DNA of 64,000 nucleotides from Orychophragmus violaceus (taxonomy: Eukaryota > Streptophyta > Magnoliopsida > Brassicales > Brassicaceae), in contig CM058234.1 in assembly GCA_030180135.1 (NCBI GenBank), forward strand, positions 1,736,001 through 1,800,000. The letters run 5' to 3'. Both the position numbers and the translations under genes were made by a program. The number at the start of each line of letters is the position of its first letter. Positions within the stretch are counted from its first letter, which is position 1. Below are positions 44,649 to 55,121 of the stretch, in pieces. The notes beneath the pieces are model-generated. The model saw only the letters and a program-made list of their open reading frames with translations, had not been told where the DNA came from and ran no database searches.

Positions 44649-44953
44649 TAGGACTTGTTAGTTTGCGAATTCATTTAGTGTTATCAAATAACGTTTCAGA
44701 TTCAAAACCAAATAAGATCTTATCGCTTTTAATCCTCTTTGACGAAACTCTTTGTAGATCCGGAAAAAAACTTTAAAAGGGGATCGAGCCAGATTCTCTT
44801 CCATTTTCTTCATCATTTCTGGGAAATCGATTTGTATTCTCTGTCTAAATTACCGGGCCAATCAGGTACGCAATTTCTTTGATATCTCAAGTATTTCCTA
44901 TTGGAAACTAGGGTTCTCAGGTATTTATGAATTGTGATTGCAATCTTGACAGA

Positions 44954-45574
44954 TATGGGCCGTTATAGTTATAGCCAGCCATCAAGTTCAAATGCTAGTC
45001 TTGCTGATTCTGATTCTGTAGGTAATGCTGCTGTAGGTAAGTATGTTGTTGGTAACATGAGTCAATTTAGGTACGGCTGATTGTTGAAGAAAATGATTAC
45101 AGTCTTGCTGATTCTGATTCTGTAGGTAATGCTGTTGTTGAAGAAAATGGGATGCTTACGGTTTGCTATTGCGGACGTAAGGCAATACTCAAGACATGCC
45201 ATTCTCAATTGAATCCGGGTAGAAGGTTTTTTACTTGTTCTAATTCTGATGATGGAGAATGTCACATTTGGAAATGGTGGGACGAGGCTGTGACAGAAGA
45301 TTTGGTCGCTCTTAAGAGTGATTTTGCTAAAATGTCATTAAAAATGCAGTTCTTGACCATTGTTGAATCACAGACAATGCGTGATGACATTATAAAAGCT
45401 CATGACAAGATTGATGCATTGAGGAAGCTTCAGGTAGAGAATGAAGAAAGGATTGCAAAGCTAGAGAAAGTTTTGATAACCAATAATAAGTCGTTTGCTG
45501 CAATGGTACCATATATTCTGTTGGTGGCATTTGCTCTTCTGTTTGTACTTCTTCTCATATGTGCTAAGTTTTAA
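44954..45574 (+). CDS. GRF-type zinc-finger protein with C-terminal membrane anchor
   Basis: The start MGRYSYSQPSSSNASLADSD at 44954 is typical of short plant zf-GRF proteins. An intron follows whose exact borders are uncertain, because a 37-bp phrase (CTTGCTGATTCTGATTCTGTA...) is present at both 44998 and 45100. The second exon runs to 45574. It holds the GRF finger (CYCGRKAILKTCHSQLNPGRRFFTCSNSDDGECHIWKWWDE in pieces, with its conserved C, H and W residues), a coiled-coil-like helix (KAHDKIDALRKLQVENEERI) and a terminal hydrophobic span (MVPYILLVAFALLFVLLLICAKF). GRF fingers often bind nucleic acid; a tail-anchored form is odd. It is cargo within the MULE. Confidence 0.75.
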
Positions 45575-45782
45575 TTGATGTTATGACTTATGATGTCATG
45601 ACCTTAGATACTTGGTGTGTGTTTCTTATGGAATGCTTTTGGACAATCTTCCAAAATTTGTAAAATGTTTTGTAACATAATTAATAAATATTAGGCATTA
45701 AGACTTTAAATATCCTTCTGTTACAACCAAAATGTTCATAGATCTTAAAAAGAAATAAAGCAAAAACAAGCCCAACAAACAA

Positions 45783-46583
45783 TCAGTTTGACCCCCAAAT
45801 GTTCGGTCCCTGTCCTGATGTCCACTTTTCAAAGGTATCTGGAATGACTCTGCAGAAGTACTCCATTTCTATATCCCAAAAACATTTGTCGCACATGTTA
45901 CCTTCTTTTTCAATTTCACTCCACGGGGATATCCAGTTTGTAAGCGTAGCACAAGAGCAATTATAAACTCCTCCCATATTGAGTTGGAAACTCCTTGCTG
46001 TGATGAATTCTGGCGGTTGTCTTGGAGGATAAGCATTTAGGCTAATTTTTCTAACAATCTGTCTAAGTTTTTCAGCAGATGCTCTTGTGAACTCGAACTT
46101 TCCAAATAACTCATCGTCACCATCTTTATTAAATGTCTTCCTTATCATAGCGTATGAGTATATCGCCACTTCATAACCACGATTGGCTGCATTCTTCACT
46201 GCTTCAATTCCATCGTTTTGACTTTCAGTGTACAGGAAGTCAGAGATTCCTTTCAGGAACAAGGCTGATGTGTTATCCGCTTGGTAACACTTACGAATGA
46301 AACCATCAGTTGCACCAATATAGTTTCTGCGCGCACGAACTAGATCAACGGATTGGTAGAATTCTTCTCTTTCCGCCATATCTCTTACTGTTTTACAAGT
46401 TATCTTCGAATGCTTGAGATCCATAAAGTTATCCTCGCAAGTATGAATGAGTACCTTCATGATTAGATCCTCTGGCAGCGCAAGAAGATTGAAAGGCTTG
46501 ATGGCTTTTCTTGCCCTTGTAACTGAACGTGTCTCGTAATGATACATTTTGTGTCCTGGTAAATACCAGTAATCGTCTATCAT
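45783..46583 (-). CDS. F-box-like protein, MULE cargo copy 1
   Basis: 266 residues in one exon. An F-box-like motif lies at about residues 32-75 (NLLALPEDLIMKVLIHTC...ITCKTVRDMAEREEFYQSVDL). A Sel1-like helical repeat region follows (DNTSALFLKGISDFLY...AVKNAANRGYEVAIYSYAMI). The C-terminus has a CxC...CxxCFW cluster (YNCSCATLTNW...NMCDKCFWDIEMEYF). The order resembles At2g35280-like F-box proteins, which would be SCF adaptors. The gene at 47598-48269 is a diverged tandem copy, and their upstream regions are also homologous. The function inside the transposon is unknown. The start is the first ATG; an internal Met at residue 13 is possible. Confidence 0.7.
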   Translation of the reverse strand: MIDDYWYLPGHKMYHYETRSVTRARKAIKPFNLLALPEDLIMKVLIHTCEDNFMDLKHSKITCKTVRDMAEREEFYQSVDLVRARRNYIGATDGFIRKCYQADNTSALFLKGISDFLYTESQNDGIEAVKNAANRGYEVAIYSYAMIRKTFNKDGDDELFGKFEFTRASAEKLRQIVRKISLNAYPPRQPPEFITARSFQLNMGGVYNCSCATLTNWISPWSEIEKEGNMCDKCFWDIEMEYFCRVIPDTFEKWTSGQGPNIWGSN

Positions 46584-47597
46584 ATTTGCCTTTCGAAGAT
46601 GAGCACTGTTATGACAATTATAGAAAACAGTTCTTTATATAGAGTCGAAAGGCGGTTTTTAGAAAACAAAGAGACATGAATTCCTAGAGCAACGAAATGA
46701 AAAGACGCATATTAAACAAAGAGACATGAATTATGTGTCTCTATGATGAAGATGACTTTTGATTATATCAAAAGCTATATATATCTCTTATTTAGACAAG
46801 ACAAAAACGATATATCGCGTTTCTTGATATTCCTAGAGCAACGAAATGAAAAGACGTTTCCACCAATGACGTAAACTATTGGAACTCGTAGTGTAATGAG
46901 TAGAACTGACAGTTAATTACTGTGATTTACTGTAGTGCAACTTGTTGATATTTGTACATATTACATCTGTTTTGTTAGACAAATTACCTTGGGCTTTTCC
47001 TATTTTATTGGGCTCATACCAAAATTGATCATTTAGAAGTGTTTTCAAAATTATTTGATGGAACATTTCATGTTTTTATCGTTACAGGAACAAAAATTTA
47101 TCATCTCTTTTAAATGTTGGTTGAAAACCATTACAGGTTTCCTGAAAGGTATATGAATGAGAAAATATTCGAAATACGTTCCTTAAAAAGTGTAAGGTCT
47201 TTTCAGAATGTTTTAAATTGTTGTTAATATATACTACTTTCAACTTACTATAATAATACACAAAGTGTTCCAGTTTGAAAGGCTTTCTAATGTTTTTGTA
47301 AATTTTCCAGTTTGGTTCTTAGGAGTTTTGTAAATGGGCTTTGTAAACTGGCCACCATATAAATTTGTAAGGCTTTCCAGATTTATGACTTATTGTTTTT
47401 ACGTAGTTGTTTTTGAACATTTCTGAACATACTAAAATGGCCACCATACTTGAAGAACAACATTAACTGAAATAAATCATGCCATGTTATCAAAATGAAG
47501 AACAACAAAGAGAATTATCCAAAAAAAGAAGTTTAAACATGGCATTGTAATCCAAAAAAGAAAAGACAAGAAACAAAAGTCATCTTATGGATTTTGC
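46584..47597. other. MULE spacer with the duplicated promoter of the F-box pair
   Basis: 46738-46910 (CTCTATGATGAAGATGACTT...ACGAAATGAAAAGACGTTT...GTAGTGTAATG) is a diverged copy of 48408-48580, in the same position relative to its F-box gene. 47060-47260 is a diverged copy of 41530-41760. No separate gene is supported. Confidence 0.65.
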
Positions 47598-48269
47598 TTA
47601 ATTTGGCCAAACAAGAACTAATTTGGTCAACTTGTCTGCAAAATACCATTTTTCCTCTGTCCAGAAACACTTGAAACATGACTCTCTTCCCTTTCTACGA
47701 GTTATCCAGATATATGGTGCGCAGTTACAGTCGTTGACACTGTAGATATCGATATTGGCTTTTGCTTCCTCAAACCACTCTGGAAGTTGATACCTCTGCC
47801 GTGGAGTACAATCACGATGAAGCTTCCTTCTGCATTTCAGGGCAAATTTTTTTGAAATCTCTCCATCATACTGATCCGATGGGTTCATGATGCTGTTAAG
47901 GCAAGCCCTTGCGTATATAGCAAGATCATAACCTCCATCTGCTGCTTGTCGAATCAATTGGAAACCTACTTCTCTATTTCCTGCTCTAAACATTTCGCTA
48001 AGACCCAACAAGTATAGAGCAGAGAGATTACCGTTTTGAAGACATTGTTCCCTAAAATTAGAGAAACCTGGATAACGTCTGATAGGAGTTTGCATTTCCA
48101 CCAAATCTACCTCATGCAGAAACAAAGGCGTCTCCAGGATGGATTTCCAAGATCGAGAAACCGCTTTTGAAATGATGTACTCGGTATATGAACATTCACT
48201 TTTTCTGAGCAAGATGTTGTGGATGATTTCTGAGGGAAGATGAGGTATATTGCATCTAACCGGCTTCAT
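47598..48269 (-). CDS. F-box-like protein, MULE cargo copy 2
   Basis: 223 residues in one exon. The F-box-like motif is near the start (NIPHLPSEIIHNILLRKS...VSRSWKSILETPLFLHEVDL). It is followed by Sel1-like repeats (NLSALYLLGLSEMFRAG, IRQAADGGYDLAIYARACL) and a cysteine cluster NDCNCAPYIW...ESCFKCFWTEEKWYF. This is the same architecture as the neighbour at 45783-46583 with moderate divergence, so they arose by a tandem duplication (offset about 1.7 kb) inside the element. It resembles At2g35280-type F-box proteins. Both frames remain open despite divergence, which suggests they were retained for some time. Confidence 0.7.
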   Translation of the reverse strand: MKPVRCNIPHLPSEIIHNILLRKSECSYTEYIISKAVSRSWKSILETPLFLHEVDLVEMQTPIRRYPGFSNFREQCLQNGNLSALYLLGLSEMFRAGNREVGFQLIRQAADGGYDLAIYARACLNSIMNPSDQYDGEISKKFALKCRRKLHRDCTPRQRYQLPEWFEEAKANIDIYSVNDCNCAPYIWITRRKGRESCFKCFWTEEKWYFADKLTKLVLVWPN

Positions 48270-49376
48270 TCTTTTGCGAAATATGGATTTTTTGTAGATT
48301 TTGTGGAAAGAAGAAGATTAAATTTGAAACCCATTAGAAAAAACAGAAGAAGAAGATTTTGTGGAAAAGAAGAAGAAGATTTTGTGGAAATATGGATTTT
48401 CTCGTCTCTCTATGATGAAGATGACTTCTGATTAGGCCAAAAATATACATCTCTCTTAAATAGATAAAACAGAAAGAATAATTCGTAGAGTGGCGTCTCT
48501 TGAAATTCCTAGAGCTCCGAAATGAAAAGACGTTTGCAGAGATGACGTAGACCATTGGAATTCGTAGTGTAATGCGTACACACTGTTGGGCTTTTCTTTT
48601 TTTGTTGGGCTTATACTAATTGTCTTACTAAAAAGTAGGTTAGTAATATCTTCCCAAATATTTGATATGTTTTACTGAATACAGCAAAAGAAAAAAACTT
48701 CCATATAGGGATCGAACTCATGACATGAGGGTCGTTGTGTACTCGGGTAGTGAACGAAGTGTATAAACCATTTGGGCTATCTGTTCGGACTTGTTTGTTT
48801 CTGAATTCATTTAATCTTATCAATAACGTTTCAGAATCATAAATCAAAAAATTCACATATAAGGATCTATCTCAGGGCATGAGGGTCGTTGTGTACGATG
48901 GGGGTAGTGAACGAATTGTATAAACCATTTGGGCTATCTATTCGGACTTGTTCGTTTATGATTTCATTTAATCTTATCAAATAACGTTAGGAAGATCTTC
49001 CTAAATGTGTAACCACTAAGAAGGATGCTTGCGCTTAGGATTTAGATTCTAAAAATAGGTTAGGAAGATCTTCTTAAATGTGTAATACGTTTTACTGAAT
49101 AAAGCAAAAAAAAAAAACAAATTCCATAAATATGGAAGAACTTCCAGAAATTGTGTAAAGGGTTCCTGAATTACTAAAATACGAACATAACATTCAAGTC
49201 AACAGTAATATCAAATTGCAAGTTCACATTCAAGTCAAAGGTATCAAGTCAACACAAAATCAAAGGTTTACAACTTGAAAAACAAAAGCAACAGTAGTAT
49301 CTTATAGAACTTCAACTTGATAAACAAAAGCAACAGTAGCATCTTCAACTTCTTCAACTATATGGTATTTTTACCT
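48270..49376. repeat. MULE spacer with two further tRNA-promoter-like modules
   Basis: Minus-strand A-box/B-box pairs lie at 48768-48779/48708-48719 (TAGCCCAAATGG and GAGTTCGATCCC) and, with a degenerate B box, around 48925-48936/48863-48875. Each is flanked by the phrases seen around copy 1 (TTTTACTGAATACAGCA before, TTATCAAATAACGTTTCAGA after), so a noncoding cassette was copied within the element. A variant of the array tail (GCTTGCGCTTAGGATTTAG) follows at 49026. TTCCTRAA occurs at 48998 and 49163. Confidence 0.6.
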
Positions 49377-52300
49377 TTAAGTCTCGATAAACTCCTCAAA
49401 GATTTCGCAAGCTAACTTTGATCTTATATCTTGTGATTTCTCATCGGAAATTCCTGACATATCTCTCATCCCCAGGGAGTGGCACTCTAACATCTTCACC
49501 ACAAAGAAACCACAGTTGGAATGTAAACTAGTCTTTGGAATATCTTTTGCCTGCTCTACAGTAAATGATGTAACATCATTGAAATCTTCATTAGATACTT
49601 CCTCAAGCAAGGCTGGAATCATCTCTGCATCAAATGGCCACATATAATCAACCCAAAATCAGTAAAAACAAACATAAATAATACATAATCACTACAAATA
49701 TGATTATACCTGCATATTTTTGCACTTGAACAAAACATGCATTGATATCCTCAGAAGGAAGACCGCAACTGTAGAATGTGATCCTCCTTCTCTTGAGGTT
49801 TATAACCATTCCTATCCAATGCCTAACTTGTGTTGTACGTGTAACACCATACACGACCTCCAATTCATTATCCCATTTCCTTTTAGGATAGCTTTCACCT
49901 GTCAGGATAACAGTTCAATAACACAGAGAATGAACACCATCCAAACTAAAGAAGAATCTCATTGAAAACTAGAGAAGAATTTACCTGTTACAACTTCAGT
50001 TATCTCTTTCTTGAAAACCGAACGCTTTATGGGTTGAGAAGGCTTCTTGAATCTGTCATAAACACCATCCAATCTAGAGAAAAATTCCATTGAGCAGAAG
50101 CAAGATTGTGGAAGCCGGTTATTATGGAACCAAGCAGCATTCTGGTTTCTTCGGGATTGCAACACTTGTAAAGCTGCATTTATGTGCTGAGAAAAACAAA
50201 AAGATGAATAATAACGTTGATGTTACACAATCATATCTTTCATAACAAAATATGATTTGTGTACAATAAATATTTACCTCTGTATCCAGCGAATGTTCTG
50301 GACTTTCGATGCTTTCAAAAAAATGTTTAGTCACATTACATCCATCAATTACAAGGGGTCTGTGGACAATATAAAAATTTAGTTAGTCACCACAACAAGA
50401 TCACAACAACAAGATCACAACTACATAGTTAAATATTTAGTTATTTACACTCTAACCTTGCATGTTTGCCTTGTAATTGCATCCAGTCTACAAGCTTTGA
50501 ATAACGAGGGAATGCAGGAGTCATGAATGGATCCACAGCTAAATTCATCTTTGGTGTTACCACTAATGCATGGTTTCTTGCCTTGAAGGGAGTCTTAGTC
50601 GATTTTGATTTTTTGTGTTCTCGTTTGCTTCTTCTCAGGAACGTTTCATTCTCATCTGGTTGTTTCCTTTTCTTGTTTGTTTTATCAGTTTTCTCCTTCT
50701 CAGGAGGGATTTCTTCCACTGAATCAAGAACTTCCTGAAAGAATAAATGTTAAAAAACAAGGTTATTAAACATTTTGTTTCAATTGTCTTAATTTTACCT
50801 TATTACTTACTGGTTCTGATGTTTGTTCCTGACTTTGCTGATTAGCAGACAATGTAACATTTACATTGTCCTCTTCCTCTTCAATTGCTCGTAGTTGACT
50901 TGCATGGAACTCAACAACTTCAGTGGTATCAGTTAGATAAACCATGTATTTGCTTCCAAGCAACAGGGTCCTAATACTTCCTTTACACCAGTTGTTCTTG
51001 TAATATGCTTCAACTCTTTTCAGCAACTCAAACTCTCTGTGGTCATCAACTATAGGCTGTGTTGGCGTCAGAGGCTGTGTAGTACTTCCCGTCAGAGGTT
51101 GTGTACTACTTCCCATCAGAGGTTGTGTAGAATCCTGCGTAAAAGACTATACAATAGATTTTTATCAAAAAGACACTTTCAACATGTTTTTAACAATTTT
51201 GGTACTGCTTAATGTATATGTATATATGTTACCTGATTAGGAGTCTTGGTACAAATCTTATTTACCAAATTGGTTAAATAATCTCGATAACCCTGTCCAT
51301 TGCAAAACATAATAAAAACTTCCATTAATCTGTTAATAGTGTATAATAGTTTATTGCCAAACATGTAAATTATTGTTTACCTCAATTCTTACCTCATCAA
51401 CTAATGAATTATCCAGAACAGGAGATTTGTTACCAGCTGGATCTTCCAAATTCCCTTTATCAATCTGGCCATCTTCTACTGTTTTATCTTCAGATTTTTT
51501 CATAGTTGGAGACTTGGAAACATCCTGTTCATTCAACAACTTCTTTTCAATTTATGAATCACAGGACATTATGAAAACATGTAAATTGTTGTTTACCTCA
51601 GTCCTTACCTCATCAACTAATGAATTATCATCCAAAACAGGAGATTTGTTACCAGCTGGATCTTCCAAATTCCCTTTATCAATCTGGTCATCTTCTACTG
51701 TTTTATCTTCAGATTTTTCCAGAGTTGGAGACTTGGAAACATTCTGTTCATTCAACAACTTCTTTTCAATTTATGAATCACAGGACATTATGAAAACATG
51801 TAAATTGTTGTTTACCTCAACATTTAATGTTTCAGCTTGATCTTTTTCCAGAGTTGGTGACTTGGTAACATGTGGATCCAAAACAGGAGATTTGTTACCA
51901 GCTGGATCTTCCAAATTTCCTTTATCAATCTTGTCATCTTCTACTGTTTTATCTTCAGTTTTTTCCAGAGTTTGAGACTTGGAAACATTCTGTTCATTCA
52001 ACAACTTCTTTTCAATTTATGAATCACAGGACATTATGAAAACATGTAAATTGTTGTTTACCTCAACATTTAATGTTTCAGCTTGATCTTTTTCCAGAGT
52101 TGGTGACTTGGTAACATCTGGATCATCTACCAGATCTTTATCAGTTTGTTCCTTGCAAAACATTAGGAATACATTAGCAGCCTGTCAACACAAAATTTGA
52201 TTCATGTATTTGTACTATTGTTTCAAATGTAAAGTTTTACCTTTTGTGTACTATTGCGAGACAGAATTTGAGTGGGTAGCTGTGAATCAGGATCTTGATA

Positions 52301-54143
52301 ACAAGTCTGAGTTGGTGTTAACATGGGAGTGAGATCCACCTGGTTTGTATTATAATGGTAAAACAAAAGTTAGAAAGACAGAATGTTTAGAAAGTGATTC
52401 CTGAGACAGACAGTTTGAAGAGTTTCCTTACTTTCTCACTAAACTCAGTATCTTCATGATACGGCTGAAAAGGTGAGCTGGAAAAAAAATTCTCTGGGTT
52501 TGCATTGTCCTGGGTTAAAAAAACAAACGTTTAGAAAGTGATTCGTAAGACAGACAGAATGCTTCATCAAACGAATTTAAATCTCCTTACATTCTCATTA
52601 CACTCCGTATGTTGATTATTATCCTCAACTGGTGGTGAGCTGGAAGAAATATGCACTCGGTTTGTGTTGTCCTGTAAAAAATCAAAAGTTAGGAATGGAT
52701 TCCTAAAAAATTAAGAACGATTCCTAAAACGAAATACAACTTACATTCCGAATATGAACTTGCTCTTTGAGTCCTTTAATGTCATCCTTGACATTCTTCA
52801 TGTCATTCTCCAGGGATGTCAACCGGGTGATAATCTGTTGGAACCCATCATCCATATTCTTCTGAAGATTTTGTAGTTGATCAAGTACTGAGACACCTGA
52901 GGATGAAGATGGTTGAGAATTGACAAATTTGTATCCGGAATTATGAGCAGTCACCATCGCCTCTACAAAGTCAAGGCAGCCATTTTCCCAATCTGTTTTG
53001 GTGAATCTGTAGCCATTCTTTGATAGATCTGCAATTGAATCCAGGTTTGAATCTGGGATATCAGCCATAGAAACAGAATTTTCTGGATCATTTTCAATTG
53101 CTGGCAACACACAGACGACCCTTAGCTACAAAACAGAAGAAAATTTTGGTTAGATAAACTGAAAAGATGTAAAATAGAAGAGAATCAAATGAAAATATGT
53201 TACCTCATTTAAAGATTCAAAAGCCAGAACCTGCTCTTTGCTTGGACTTGATGTCAAAGCATATTTTTCACATAAGTACCAAGGTTCTGTTGATGGCACA
53301 TTCCTTGGTATTCTGCTGCTGAAAGCTGATTGGAAGTTTGGAATTGATTCCAAAATCCAAAGTTGCAGTGCTAGCGGATAACCTTGAAGCTCGTACTTCA
53401 CCTTGTTGATGTTATTCTCTAAGACCCTGTTTATCGATTTCAGAAGTATCTGGTATGAATCCCTTCCCCAGGGATATTCCAAGAGTGTACCAATGTCCTT
53501 TGCTATTTCCACATATTTCTTTGGGTATTTATGCTTTCCATAAATACCTAGAAAGATGCTTTCAATAAGCAAAAGCATCCCCAAACTGAATCTGTCATTC
53601 TTCTTTTCTTTATCTGTAATTCGAAGCTGTTCAACCAAATCATCCAAATTGTGTTTACCATCCAACAAACTCCAATCAGACGTGTCTTCTTCTGTCATGC
53701 TACTGGATATTGTGTTGCCTTCACATTTCAGTCCTGTCACCATGTGGAACTCTCTAATAGAGAACCTGAGAGGTTGAGCTCCAAAATGAAACCAAACCTG
53801 TAATATAAAAGCACAAAACACATGTTAAAAGACATAATCAAACAAACTGAAGATGAAAGAAAGACAGAGATATTACCTCATTCTTCTTCACAGTAATTAG
53901 ACATCTGCTGAGAATTGCATGAACAATTTTCGCAGAAAACTGTATATGTCTATCATGGAGCCTTAGAATCCGTCCCATAAACGTATCCTCGATTTGTTTC
54001 ATCTCTGATTTGGACAAAATCCCGCGCAGTTGAACAATGTAAGAATCATACGTGGGTCTGTTTATAGAAACAGACTCGCTTGGCTCACAACCAAAATTGT
54101 GCATCAATGAAGGAAGAGTGATCATATACTGTGAATCTGTCAT
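49377..54143 (-). CDS. DUF1985 / Agenet-like / Ulp1-like transposon protein (VANC/Kaonashi-ULP type)
   Basis: About 17 exons join in one frame from the ATG at 54143 to the stop at 49377: 54143-53877, 53797-53204, 53125-52745, 52671-52591, 52509-52432, 52339-52241, 52181-52062, 52007-51816, 51761-51597, 51542-51381, 51292-51233, 51134-50799, 50734-50457, 50359-50278, 50186-49985, 49898-49710 and 49624-49377, about 1,177 residues. Exons 1-2 form DUF1985 (VWFHFGAQPLRFSIREFHMVTGL). A coiled coil is in exon 3, an Agenet/Tudor-like segment in exon 12 (AYYKNNWCKGS...YMVYLTDTTEVVEF), and a C48/Ulp1-like domain at the end (RHWIGMVINLKRRRITFYSC, NCGFFVVKMLE). His and Cys are kept, but the usual Asp position reads Ser (FYSC). 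Alternative donors exist in exons 9, 10 and 12. Confidence 0.82.
51381..52007 (-). repeat. Triplicated exon in the Ulp1-like gene
   Basis: Three consecutive exons (starts at 52007, 51761 and 51542) and their introns are tandem copies with periods of about 246 and 219 bp. Each encodes LLNEQ(N/D)VSKSxT, EDKTVED and IDKGNLEDPAGNKSPVLD. All have phase-0 borders, so copy number can change without breaking the frame. The first copy additionally carries a VTKSPTLEKDQAETLNVE tail, shared with the exon at 52181-52062. Confidence 0.88.
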
Positions 54144-55121
54144 CTGCAAAAACAACAACTATACATCACTTATCCCAATTTCGAAACAGAAACAATAACT
54201 ATACAAGCAACACAACAACTTCTAAACATCAACTTCTAAATATGATACTCTCTCAAATGTTTAGGAAGTGATTCCTGAAACACACAGAATGGTTTCATCA
54301 AGCGAATTTAATACAACACAACAACTTCTAAACCACTACTTGGTATGTTTAAAAACAACCACGGAAACAGTAACTACACAAAGCAAGATACCAATTTCGA
54401 AACAGAAACAGTACAAAGCAACTTCAGTTAACAAAGCAAACTTGTAAACCGAGACAAACAAAGACAAAACCCAGTATCAAGATAACACACAAAATCAAAC
54501 AGACACAGATAGATAACAAGCGAAGCAAGAATTTAAGCAAGAATAGAAGTAGTTTTCAGGTATGTATCAAACAAACAACAAGCGAAGATTATATCCAAAT
54601 TCAACAAAATCAAACTGATACAAGGACCTAGAATCGAATCAGTTCTCAGGGTTGTATCAGACAGACAACAATCGCTATTTAAAACCAGAGACTCAACATC
54701 TTTAAATCTAGAATCAACAGACAAAGCCTAAACCAAATCCGATTAAAGCCACAGAAACAATTAGTATATGGTAAGTAATTTCTCTTTACCACGGAGATTA
54801 GGGTTTAGGCCGGAAATTAGGATATGAAGCGTTCGCCGAAGAAGAATCGATCGCCAGAGTAGACTAGATTTCCGGAGAAGACTCGATCGCCGGAGAAGAA
54901 TCGGTCGCCGTATTAAGGAGACTCGATATCGATGGCGATTCAGGCGGCAGAGAGCATCGAGACCGAAAGGAGAGAAATGAGGAAATTAGGTTGACCCCCA
55001 AAATTATTTGAGGGCATTTTTGACTTTTACCCTTTAATGAAATGCTACATTCCGGATTCTCAGCGCGTGATGCCAGTTTTTGGAGAAGGAGTGTTTTTTG
55101 TGCCTTTAATGCGAATTGCCC
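54144..55121. other. MULE 3' end: 5' leader of the Ulp1-like gene and terminus
   Basis: The AG directly before the ATG at 54143 implies an upstream noncoding exon. 54504-54550 (ACAGATAGATAACAAGCGA...) matches the left-end segment at 38097. A GC-richer tract with repeated GATCGCCGGAGAAGA-like phrases (54830-54930) mirrors the GC-rich tract of the left end. The terminal inverted-repeat-like region is about 55010-55121. TTCCTGAA occurs at 54272 and its reverse complement at 54260. Confidence 0.6.

Noticed and set aside
44570..48941. Minus-strand tRNA genes at the A/B-box modules
   Set aside because: No acceptor, D or anticodon stems close around the boxes and the box spacing is too long for an intron-less tRNA.
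37863..55121. Treating the F-box, E2-like and GRF genes as ordinary host genes between two transposons
   Set aside because: The perfect 9-bp duplication, MULE-type termini and the contiguous paralogous flank at 61640-61800 show that the whole interval was inserted together.
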